A stretch of 14,919 nt of DNA from Chloroflexota bacterium (GTDB lineage: Bacteria; Chloroflexota; Anaerolineae; Thermoflexales; Thermoflexaceae), in contig JAUQQB010000023.1 in assembly GCA_030550075.1 (NCBI GenBank), positions 1 to 14,919 of the forward strand, given 5' to 3'. The notes under the pieces are model-generated. The model saw only the letters and a program-made list of their open reading frames with translations, was not told the origin of the DNA and searched no databases. Every line of letters begins with the position of its first letter. Position 1 is the first letter of the stretch. This document shows positions 6,681 through 13,377 of the stretch, piece after piece. A program made the position numbers and the translations under genes.

Positions 6681-7424
6681 TCACCGGAGCACCACCGGGT
6701 TCTCTAAAACCCCGATCCCCTCGATTTCCAAACGCATCACATCCCCGGGCCGCACCGGGTGGATCCCCCGCGGGGTTCCGGTCCAGATGGTGTCGCCGGG
6801 CTCCAGGGTCATAAACGAGCTGATGAAGGCGATCAGGTCCGGGATGCGATGGATCATCCGCGAGGTGTGCCCTTCCTGGACCAGCCGGTCGTTCACGTAA
6901 AGACGCAGGGCCAGGTTGTGAGGATCCGGGATCTCATCGGGGGTCACCCGCCACGGCCCCATCGGGCCGAAGGTGTCCTGCCCTTTGGCCCGGACCGGCG
7001 GGCGGTAGAAGTTGCCGACGAAATCCCGGGCGGTCACGTCGTTGCCGATGGTGTAGCCCGCGATCACATCCCAGGCGGCCTCGGGGCGGACGTTGCGGCA
7101 ACGGCGTCCGATGATCACCACCAGTTCCACTTCGCCGTGGAGGAAGGTCACCCCCTTCGGATAGATCACCGGGGCTTTATGGCCGATCCATGTGTTCGCC
7201 GGTTTGAAGAAAAGCGCCGGCTCCTCGGGAGGCGCCACCTGGAGCTCCTCCGCGTGCTCCGCGTAGTTCAGGGCCAGCCCGATGGCCTTCCCCCCGGGCG
7301 GGACGGGGGGAAGCCACACCACCTGTTGCGGATCGAAGGCCCGCCCCTCGGCCACCAGCCATCCCTCCTCCGTGACCTGTCCCTCCCAGATCCGTCCGTC
7401 TGCAGCAAACCGGGCGATCCGCAT
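6681..7424 (-). CDS. hpaG: FAH-family decarboxylase/isomerase of the homoprotocatechuate pathway
   Basis: A 247-residue fumarylacetoacetate-hydrolase-fold enzyme. Motifs are GLALNYAEHAEE (49-60), FFKPANTWIGH, the metal ligands Glu98 and Glu100 in HGEVELVVIIGR, Asp129 in GYTIGNDVTARD, Lys148 in KGQDTFGP and TGTPRGIHPVRPGD. In the pathway it should act as 5-oxopent-3-ene-1,2,5-tricarboxylate decarboxylase and/or 2-hydroxyhepta-2,4-diene-1,7-dioate isomerase. E. coli HpaG (about 430 residues) is a fused duplication carrying both activities; this is a single half, so either it does both or a second copy lies elsewhere. The start is ATG 7424 with GAGG six bases upstream, overlapping the previous gene's stop; extending to 7499 would overlap that gene by 67 bases. 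General acylpyruvase/FAH enzymes look alike, so the assignment rests on context. Confidence 0.82.
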   Translation of the reverse strand: MRIARFAADGRIWEGQVTEEGWLVAEGRAFDPQQVVWLPPVPPGGKAIGLALNYAEHAEELQVAPPEEPALFFKPANTWIGHKAPVIYPKGVTFLHGEVELVVIIGRRCRNVRPEAAWDVIAGYTIGNDVTARDFVGNFYRPPVRAKGQDTFGPMGPWRVTPDEIPDPHNLALRLYVNDRLVQEGHTSRMIHRIPDLIAFISSFMTLEPGDTIWTGTPRGIHPVRPGDVMRLEIEGIGVLENPVVLR

Positions 7425-7432
7425 GCGCCGCC

Positions 7433-7774
7433 TCACACGCGTCGGATCTGCTCCGGGCTTAACCGGGCTTTGGCCGCCTCTTTCTGATAGCCCAGCCATT
7501 TCAGGAGATCATTGATCCCTTTGGTCCCTCCGCTGATGAAGAGGGCGGTGAGGACCATATCGATCCATCCTGCCTCGATCCCGAAAGGCCGCAACGCCCG
7601 GATGGGCGTGAGGGCCGCCAGGATCAACCCGTAAACCAAGGCGATCCCTGCATATACCTGTCGTTTGCGCTCCCCGAGCAGAGGGTCCAGATAGGGGTCC
7701 AGCAGCTCCAGCAGCTGTTGCAGGGCAAATCCGGCCACGAATACGGGCCCCAGGGCCATCGCCAGGGCATCCAA
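7433..7774 (-). CDS. Small membrane protein of unknown function
   Basis: A 113-residue protein with three likely hydrophobic segments: about 6-24 (ALGPVFVAGFALQQLLELL), 40-58 (VYAGIALVYGLILAALTPI) and 70-84 (WIDMVLTALFISGGT). A charged C-terminal tail ends in AAKARLSPEQIRRV. The segment TALFISGGTKGINDLLKWLGY resembles small phage-holin-like or uncharacterised proteins I have seen, but I cannot name a family with confidence. The start is TTG at 7774, supported by a perfect AAGGAGG six bases upstream; the next in-frame ATG (7759) has no such site. It ends eight bases before hpaG and its stop overlaps the hpaG ribosome site, so the two are one transcript. Whether it takes part in aromatic uptake or is a passenger cannot be told. 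Confidence 0.75.
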   Translation of the reverse strand: MDALAMALGPVFVAGFALQQLLELLDPYLDPLLGERKRQVYAGIALVYGLILAALTPIRALRPFGIEAGWIDMVLTALFISGGTKGINDLLKWLGYQKEAAKARLSPEQIRRV

Positions 7775-8022
7775 TGAGAGCCTCCTTGATCGGATTGTTG
7801 AAGGACCCGCCTCCTGATCCCGAGAAGGCTTTGAGGGCTGGGAAGGTCAGATTGGATGGCTTGCCCCGCTCTTCCCTCGCCTTTCCCCTTTCAGTTAGGA
7901 AACCCCATGTGCAACTTTCCCGGGCTTGGGGCGCTGGGGCTTCAGGTTTCCCTCGCCCTCTATGAACCCCTTCGGATAAAGTTGCACACGGCGTTAGGGA
8001 GGAACGGATAGGATCCTCCTGC
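7775..8022. other. Gap between aldolase and membrane-protein genes, with an inverted repeat
   Basis: The 248 bases hold no gene. They contain the AAGGAGG of the TTG-started membrane gene at the left edge and the 7908-7988 inverted repeat. The gap is longer than any other within the series on this side, so it may carry a terminator or internal promoter, but no box pair stands out. Confidence 0.5.
7908..7988. repeat. Inverted repeat, 11-base perfect arms, 81 bases across
   Basis: TGTGCAACTTT (7908-7918) and AAAGTTGCACA (7978-7988) are exact complements, enclosing 59 G/C-rich bases. A second pair, GGAAACC (7898-7904) and GGTTTCC (7945-7951), interlocks with the first, so both together would give a pseudoknot-like fold. 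There is no U-run on the coding strand. It could be a structured leader or a tiny mobile-element remnant with terminal inverted repeats. Confidence 0.75.
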
Positions 8023-8919
8023 CTATTCGATCAGGCCATATCCTTTCAGCACCTGGCGCAGCCGCTCGACGTTCTCCGGCCGCATGGGGGCCAGGGGCAG
8101 GCGGACCTCCGGCGAGATCTTTCCCATCATCCCCAGGGCCGTCTTGGCGGGGACCGGGTTGGTCTCGATGAAGAGGGCGTCGTTGAGGGGCAACAGTTCA
8201 TAGTGAAGATCCTGGGCCTCCCGCCAGCGGTCGGCGGCCACCAGATCGTAAAGCCGGGCCACCCGGTCGGGCAGGACGTTCCCGGTAGCGCTCACATATC
8301 CGGCCCCGCCGATGGCCAGGACAGGGAAGCAAAGGAGCTCGATCCCGGAGTAAACCCGGAACTCTCGTCCCATCCGGTGCAGCAGCCGGTTGATGTGCTC
8401 GAAGTCCTTATTGGCCTCTTTGATCCCGATGATGTTCGGACATGCCTCCCGCAGCCGGGCCACGGTTTCGATCTCCAAATGGACAGCGGTGCGCCCCGGG
8501 ATGTTATAGAGGATCACCGGGAGATCCACTCGCTCCGCGATCCCTTCGAAATAGCGAAAGAGCCCCTCCTGGGAGGGCCGCACGTAATACGGAACGACCA
8601 CCAACAGCGCGTCAACGCCTGCCTTCTGGGCCGCCTCGGAGAGACGGACGGTCTCTTCGTAGTTATTGGTTCCCGTCCCTGCGATCACCGGAACCCGTCC
8701 CCGGGCCACCTCGACGGCCAGTTGATAGAGGCCCGCGCGCTCCTCGAAGGTCAGGGCGCTGGGCTCCCCGGTGGTCCCGGTGATCACCAGGCCGTGGGAA
8801 CCCGAGGCGATTTGCCATTCGATGAGACCGGCGAAGGCCTCCCAATCTACCGCGCCATTCCGGAAGGGCGTGACTAAGGGCACCAGCGAACCCCGAAGGC
8901 GATCGGCTTCTTTCATCAC
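8023..8919 (-). CDS. DapA-family aldolase, probable 2,4-dihydroxyhept-2-ene-1,7-dioate aldolase
   Basis: A 298-residue class I (Schiff-base) aldolase of the DHDPS/N-acetylneuraminate lyase fold. Visible residues are Thr49-Thr50 in GTTGEPS, Tyr138 in YNIPGRT with Arg143, and the Schiff-base Lys167 in GIKEANKDFEH. Genuine DapA makes hydroxytetrahydrodipicolinate, but a branch found beside hpa genes is treated as the aldolase that splits the pathway's last intermediate into pyruvate and succinate semialdehyde, replacing the unrelated class II HpaI. Residues ANKDFEHINRLL, YSGIELLCFPVLAIGGAG and NDALFIETNPVPAK look like that branch as I remember it. The start is GTG 8919 or ATG 8916; GGAGG lies six bases before the GTG. 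GTG gives a four-base overlap with the hpaC stop (GTGA). Family is certain; specificity comes from context. Confidence 0.85.
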   Translation of the reverse strand: MMKEADRLRGSLVPLVTPFRNGAVDWEAFAGLIEWQIASGSHGLVITGTTGEPSALTFEERAGLYQLAVEVARGRVPVIAGTGTNNYEETVRLSEAAQKAGVDALLVVVPYYVRPSQEGLFRYFEGIAERVDLPVILYNIPGRTAVHLEIETVARLREACPNIIGIKEANKDFEHINRLLHRMGREFRVYSGIELLCFPVLAIGGAGYVSATGNVLPDRVARLYDLVAADRWREAQDLHYELLPLNDALFIETNPVPAKTALGMMGKISPEVRLPLAPMRPENVERLRQVLKGYGLIE

Positions 8920-9416
8920 GAGTTTCCTCCATCCCCGGATGCCAGGCGTTGATAGCGGCCCTGGAAGTAGAGCAGGGGAGATCCCTCCCGCAGGATCCCT
9001 GCGTCTTCCACCAGACCGAGATAAATGGTGTGATCACCTCCCCAATACGTTCCGGCTACCGTGCAGTCCAGATAAGCGAAGGCATCCTCGAGGATTGGCG
9101 CGCCGGTCACCGCCACCCGGTGAACAATCCCTTCGAACCGATCAATCACCGGGATCCGCCCGGCGAAACGTTCGGAGAGCAGTGCTTGATCTTCTGTTAG
9201 GAAGTTCACCGCAAAACAACGCCCCTTCTGAAGCAGTGCCTCGCTCCGGCTGTCATTCTGGATACAGACCAGGACCAGCGGCGGGTTCATGGATACGCTG
9301 GTGAAGGCCGTGGCGGTGAGGCCATGGATTTGATCATCCGCCCGCATCGTCACCACCGTCACGGTGCTCGCCCACCGCCGCATCACCTGACGTAGCTGTT
9401 CGGGTGGAACGGGCAT
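8916..9416 (-). CDS. hpaC: 4-hydroxyphenylacetate 3-monooxygenase, flavin reductase component
   Basis: A 166-residue flavin reductase of the FMN-binding split-barrel type, the usual size for HpaC. It uses NADH to reduce free flavin that diffuses to HpaB. Family features are MRRWASTVTVVTM (12-24), DQIHGLTATAFTSVSMNPPLVLVCIQNDS (28-56), the FAVNFLTEDQALLSERFAG block and the C-terminal GDHTIYLGLV followed by PLLYFQGRY. ATG 9416 has a GGAGG/GGTGG stretch just upstream, and its stop overlaps the aldolase start. The first 83 bases overlap the 3' end of livF in another frame. It is separated from hpaB by about 4.7 kb and the toxin-antitoxin pair. Flavin reductases of other two-component oxygenases look alike; the presence of hpaB makes this role likely. 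Confidence 0.88.
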   Translation of the reverse strand: MPVPPEQLRQVMRRWASTVTVVTMRADDQIHGLTATAFTSVSMNPPLVLVCIQNDSRSEALLQKGRCFAVNFLTEDQALLSERFAGRIPVIDRFEGIVHRVAVTGAPILEDAFAYLDCTVAGTYWGGDHTIYLGLVEDAGILREGSPLLYFQGRYQRLASGDGGNS

Positions 9417-10179
9417 GAACAGCCACCTCCGTCGGAGAGGATGATAGGACGTTAGGACCTGAGGAGCTCCCCAGGTAGGCAGTCTGGAGGGTGGGATCGG
9501 CGAGGAGCTCGGCGGCCGTTCCCTCCCGCACGATCCGGCCGGTCTCCATCACGTAGGCGCGATCGGCCACCCGTAAAGCCTGGCGAGCGTTCTGTTCCAC
9601 GAGCAGGAGGGTCAGGCCCTGTTCCCTCAGGGCGCGAAGGATCCGAAAGAGCTCCTGGACCAGCAGCGGGGCGAGGCCCAGGGAGGGCTCATCCAGGAGC
9701 AGCATCCGGGGTCGGGCCATCAACCCACGCCCGATGGCCAGCATTTGCTGCTCACCTCCGCTAAGGGTTCCGGCCATCTGCCGTCGCCGTTCCCTTAGGC
9801 GAGGAAAGAGCTCAAAGACCCGTTGCAGGTCTTCCTCTACGGTCTTCCGCTCCCCTCGACGAAGGCGCAGATAGGCCCCCAGGCGGAGGTTGTCTTCTAC
9901 GCTCATCGAATTGAAGAGCTGGCGTCGCTCTGGGATCTGAACCAGCCCCAGGGCTACGATCCGTTCCGGGGGCCATCCGGTGATCTCTTGTCCATCGAAC
10001 CGGATCCATCCAGCCTTTGGGCGTAGCAATCCGCTGATGGATCGCAATAAGGTCGTCTTCCCCGCGCCGTTTGCTCCAATCGCGGCCACCACTTCCCCAG
10101 GATTTACATGTAGGGAAACCCCGTGGAGCGCTCGGACCGGTCCGTACGATACTTCCAGCTTTTCAACCTCGAGCCGCAT
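9334..10179 (-). CDS. livF: LivF-type ABC importer ATPase
   Basis: A 281-residue ATPase of the branched-chain/aromatic importer class. It has Walker A GANGAGKT (35-42), Q-loop PERRQLFNSMSV (83-94), signature LSGGEQQ (139-145), Walker B MLLLDEP (159-165), and VEQN (194-197) where most ABC ATPases have an H-loop histidine, as is usual for LivF. It should pair with LivG under the LivH/LivM permeases at the membrane. LivF proteins normally end at about AYLG (residue 237). Here 44 further low-complexity residues (SSSGPNVLSS...GGDDAGG) follow and run 83 bases into hpaC, so the normal stop seems lost. ATG 10179 overlaps livG by 17 bases. Confidence 0.92.
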   Translation of the reverse strand: MRLEVEKLEVSYGPVRALHGVSLHVNPGEVVAAIGANGAGKTTLLRSISGLLRPKAGWIRFDGQEITGWPPERIVALGLVQIPERRQLFNSMSVEDNLRLGAYLRLRRGERKTVEEDLQRVFELFPRLRERRRQMAGTLSGGEQQMLAIGRGLMARPRMLLLDEPSLGLAPLLVQELFRILRALREQGLTLLLVEQNARQALRVADRAYVMETGRIVREGTAAELLADPTLQTAYLGSSSGPNVLSSSPTEVAVHARSTRTATSGDAAVGEHRDGGDDAGG

Positions 10180-10993
10180 CCCACACCTCGTCTTCCTCGC
10201 CCAAATAGGCGGCGATCACTCGGGGATCCTGGCGGATCGCCTCCGGCGGCCCCTCGGCGATCAATCGACCGTAATCCAGGACCGCGATCTCATCCGCCAA
10301 ATCCATCACCAGGCTCATATCGTGCTCTACCAGGAGCACAGTCATCCCTTCCGCGTTCAGGGAATGGATCAGCTCCGCCAGGCGGGTCTTTTCCATCGGG
10401 TTCAGACCCGCCCCGGGCTCGTCCAGGAGCATCAGCTGAGGGCCGGCGGCCAGGGCGCGAGCGATCTCCAGGACCCGTTGCAGACCCAGCGGCAGGCTTT
10501 CCGCCGGGCGATCCGCCCATTCCGCCAGCCCCACCCGCTGCAGGATCGTCCGGGCTCGGGCCTCCGCTTCTTCCTCTTCATGCCGCATCCGGGGAGTTCG
10601 GAGGATCGCTCCAAGAAGACCGCTTCGGCTGTGGCGGTGCCCACCGACCAGCACGTGCTCCAGAACCGTCATACCGCGGAACAACTGGACGTTCTGGAAG
10701 GTTCGGGCGATCCCCAGGGCGGCGATCCGATAAGATGGAAGCCCGACAATGGAGCGTCCCTGGAAGCGGATGTCGCCGGAAGTGGGGCGAAACATCCCGG
10801 TGATCAGATTGAACAGGGTGGTCTTCCCCGCCCCATTCGGGCCGATCAATCCCTTGATCTGGCCCGGCCGGACACGGAGGGAGACATCCATCAGGGCCAT
10901 CAAGCCGCCGAAGGCCTTTGAGACGCGAATGACCTCCAGCAATGGCTCCCTCGCAACACTTTCCGTTCCGTCTCGACGGATGGAGAGCATCAT
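10163..10993 (-). CDS. livG: LivG-type ABC importer ATPase
   Basis: A 276-residue ATPase with Walker A GPNGAGKT (51-58), Q-loop RTFQNVQLF (97-105), the LivG-style signature LPLGLQR (167-173) instead of LSGGQ, Walker B LMLLDEPGAGLN (187-198) and H-loop His224 in VEHDM. The C terminus AAYLGEEDE is typical of the family. I chose ATG 10993 because GAGGA lies six bases upstream; a TTG at 11011 would add six residues. It lies 41 bases after livM and overlaps livF by 17, in the usual H-M-G-F order. It energises uptake of the substrate captured by the lipoprotein. Confidence 0.93.
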   Translation of the reverse strand: MMLSIRRDGTESVAREPLLEVIRVSKAFGGLMALMDVSLRVRPGQIKGLIGPNGAGKTTLFNLITGMFRPTSGDIRFQGRSIVGLPSYRIAALGIARTFQNVQLFRGMTVLEHVLVGGHRHSRSGLLGAILRTPRMRHEEEEAEARARTILQRVGLAEWADRPAESLPLGLQRVLEIARALAAGPQLMLLDEPGAGLNPMEKTRLAELIHSLNAEGMTVLLVEHDMSLVMDLADEIAVLDYGRLIAEGPPEAIRQDPRVIAAYLGEEDEVWDAARG

Positions 10994-11034
10994 TCTTGTT
11001 CCTCGAACCAACCCTCAAATTAGGGGAGGGAATG

Positions 11035-12114
11035 CTATCGAAGGTGTAGACGTGGTCGGCCTCGAAGCCAGCGCAGCCCTCCCGTGGTCAGGCCTTCCGG
11101 CAGGAACATCATGATCAGCACCAGGATGATACCGAAAGCGATGGCCTCGAATTCCCCCTGGGCGTTCGGGATCACTCGATGCAACTGAGTGCGCAACGCC
11201 TCTTGAACCAGCAGGACGGCTAGCGCCCCAAAGGGTGCACCCCAGATGCTGGCCATACCTCCTACAGCGGACATCACCACGAGCTCCAGCGATGGGCCAA
11301 AACCGAAGGTGGCCGGGATCACCGTCGTTTGAAAATGGGCGTAAAGGCTCCCGGCCAGGGCCGCCATTGCCGCGCTCAGGCCGAAGATCTGCGCTTTGTA
11401 GCGGGGAACGTCCACCCCTACGCTCTCCGTCGCCATCTCGCTGCCATGGATGGCTCGCAACGCCCGTCCCACGCGGGAGTGGACGATATTGAGGCCGAGG
11501 GCGATCGCGCCGAAGGCGAAGAGCCAGACGAGGAAGTAATAGCGCCAGGCCGGCCACAGATCGAGCTCGCTTAGGCGCAAACGGGAGATCCCCTGGATCC
11601 CATCGAACCCACCGGTCAGGTTGAGATGAGGCAACCCTACATTCTCGCGCAACAAGATGTAGACCACGATCCCCAGGCCCAGGGTAGCCATCGCTAAGTA
11701 GTGACCCCTCAGCTGCAAGATGGGGCGTCCGATTCCATAAGCGACCAGTCCCACAAGAAGAGTCCCGATGAACATCACCAGCCATGGCCACCACCAGGCC
11801 TCTGTCAGCACAGGTGGAATCCCCAGGGCTCGGGCCCGCACGGTCATGATGGCGGAAAAGAAGGCGCCCATCCCGTAGAAGGCGGCCTGCCCCAGGGAGA
11901 CCTGTCCGGCGTAACCCATCAGGAGGTTCAGACCCACCAGGATGATGGTGAACAGGCCAACCCGGATCATGGTGTCCAGAGTCAACAGGCCGCCCGTAAG
12001 GGCTGGCAGCGAGAGACCCGCCGGTCGGAAGGCCTCGAGCCCCCCAATGGCGAGAATCAGCGGAAGGCCGATGGCGAATCCGATAACGTTCAGTGAAACT
12101 CCCGTTCGGCGCAT
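11035..12114 (-). CDS. livM: LivM-type ABC importer permease
   Basis: A 359-residue integral membrane protein with about eight to ten hydrophobic segments. It has the LivM hallmark NLLMGYAGQVSLGQAAFYGMGA (63-84) followed by LRGHYLAMATLG, and the cytoplasmic loop GRALRAIHGSEMATESVGVD that contacts the ATPases. The carboxy end MMFLPEGL is also typical. ATG 12114 follows AGGAGG after three bases. It is separated from livH by 87 bases that contain only the ribosome site and a G/C-rich run, and from livG by 41. Confidence 0.92.
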   Translation of the reverse strand: MRRTGVSLNVIGFAIGLPLILAIGGLEAFRPAGLSLPALTGGLLTLDTMIRVGLFTIILVGLNLLMGYAGQVSLGQAAFYGMGAFFSAIMTVRARALGIPPVLTEAWWWPWLVMFIGTLLVGLVAYGIGRPILQLRGHYLAMATLGLGIVVYILLRENVGLPHLNLTGGFDGIQGISRLRLSELDLWPAWRYYFLVWLFAFGAIALGLNIVHSRVGRALRAIHGSEMATESVGVDVPRYKAQIFGLSAAMAALAGSLYAHFQTTVIPATFGFGPSLELVVMSAVGGMASIWGAPFGALAVLLVQEALRTQLHRVIPNAQGEFEAIAFGIILVLIMMFLPEGLTTGGLRWLRGRPRLHLR

Positions 12115-12201
12115 TACCCTCCTCTCAGGGGGACTTTTTAGAAGCCGCGCAGCGGACCTTTCCCTCTGGTTTTTTGAGCCGGGCCGGGTTCGTTTCCGGA
12201 T

Positions 12202-13227
12202 TCAGGCCCGCTCCACCTCTGCCTCTGCTCCTGCAAAGCCCTGGGGTTGAAGCAGCAAGACCAGGATCAGAATCACAAAGGCGAAGAGATCTTTGAAGCC
12301 CGCCACGGTGACCCCTGCCCACAGGTTCTCCAGCGCGCCCAGGAGAAGACCCCCCAGGACGGCTCCGGGAAAGCTCACCAGCCCACCCATAATGGCCGCT
12401 ACAAAGCCCTTCAACCCCAGCTCCAACCCCATATCGTAGGTCGCCCGGGTCACCGGCCCCAGGACAATCCCGGCGATCGCGCCCAGCGCAGCCGCCATTC
12501 CGAACGCCAGGGTGCTCATGGTATCCACCGGGATGCCCATCAGCCGGGCCGCCAGGCGGTTGACCGCGCACGCTCGCATCGCCTTGCCAATCGTGGTGCG
12601 CCCGAAAAACAACCCGAGGGAGAGGACGGCTGCGATCAGCGTTCCTGCGATCCACAGACTCTGAGCCTTCACTCGCACTCCGCCGAAACGAAAAGTGGGG
12701 TCTGAAAGATTTAGGGTGGTGAAAGAGGGCAGGACCTTCGCGTAGGGCCCCCACAGCAGGAGGGCGGCTCCCTGAAGGGCGAGATAGACGCCGACGGTAA
12801 TGATGATCCGGGTCAGGGGGGAAGCGCGACGCGCCGGATACAGGGTAAGCCGCTCGATGGCGATCCCCAACATTCCGACGATCCCCACCGCCAGGAGTGC
12901 GGAAAGGGCTAAGCGAAGGCCCGGGGCAGGGGGCCACTTCTGCTCATAGAAGAACGCCGTGAGCATCGGACCCAACATCACGAAGGCGCCCTGGGCGAAG
13001 TTGATCACCCCCATCACCCGATAGACCAGGACGAAACCCAGGGCGACCAGCGCATAGATGCTCCCCCCGCGTAAGCCGTCCAGAGCGAACTGGAGATATT
13101 CCAAAGTTCCGAAACCATGGCGCCGGCCTAACAGGGCCAGAAAAATCACCAGCCCCAGCGTTGCAGCCGCGATCCCCCAGCGCCTCGCGAACTGAACTCG
13201 TTCCCTCCAGGTCCATTCCCGGATCAT
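12202..13227 (-). CDS. livH: LivH-type ABC importer permease
   Basis: A 341-residue integral membrane permease. The LivH signature LRGGSIYALVALGFVLVYRVMGVINFAQGAFVMLG runs from 52 to 86, and the coupling loop KAMRACAVNRLAARLMGI lies near 215-231. The N terminus carries an Arg/Trp-rich cytoplasmic stretch of about 20 residues before the first hydrophobic segment, somewhat longer than in E. coli LivH. ATG 13227 has AGGGG about eight bases upstream. It forms the channel with LivM. It lies 150 bases after the binding-protein gene, with two hairpins between. Confidence 0.92.
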   Translation of the reverse strand: MIREWTWRERVQFARRWGIAAATLGLVIFLALLGRRHGFGTLEYLQFALDGLRGGSIYALVALGFVLVYRVMGVINFAQGAFVMLGPMLTAFFYEQKWPPAPGLRLALSALLAVGIVGMLGIAIERLTLYPARRASPLTRIIITVGVYLALQGAALLLWGPYAKVLPSFTTLNLSDPTFRFGGVRVKAQSLWIAGTLIAAVLSLGLFFGRTTIGKAMRACAVNRLAARLMGIPVDTMSTLAFGMAAALGAIAGIVLGPVTRATYDMGLELGLKGFVAAIMGGLVSFPGAVLGGLLLGALENLWAGVTVAGFKDLFAFVILILVLLLQPQGFAGAEAEVERA

Positions 13228-13265
13228 TGCGAACGCCCCTCACTTCTCTGGCCTGAGATCTTCGA

Positions 13266-13296
13266 CGTGGAGGCCGCCTTCCTGACGGCCTCCACG
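13266..13296. promoter_or_regulatory. Hairpin in the livJ-livH gap
   Basis: CGTGGAGGCCG (13266-13276) and CGGCCTCCACG (13286-13296) are exact complements around a nine-base loop. On the coding strand the stem is not followed by a U-run. Such a hairpin after an abundant binding-protein gene fits partial termination or protection of the upstream mRNA end; that function is inference. Confidence 0.6.
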
Positions 13297-13324
13297 CCCC
13301 ACTGATCCCTCCCTCTTCTCCACC

Positions 13325-13343
13325 CTCGGCCCCACAGGCCGAG
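13325..13343. promoter_or_regulatory. Second hairpin, just after the livJ stop
   Basis: CTCGGCC (13325-13331) pairs with GGCCGAG (13337-13343) over a five-base loop, and TCTCC/GGAGA outside can extend the stem past a bulge. On the coding strand it comes first, about 35 bases after the livJ stop, with the 13266-13296 hairpin following. No U-run is present. Confidence 0.5.
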
Positions 13344-13377
13344 CGGAGAGGCTCAGGGCATGTGATCCTGCCCCACT

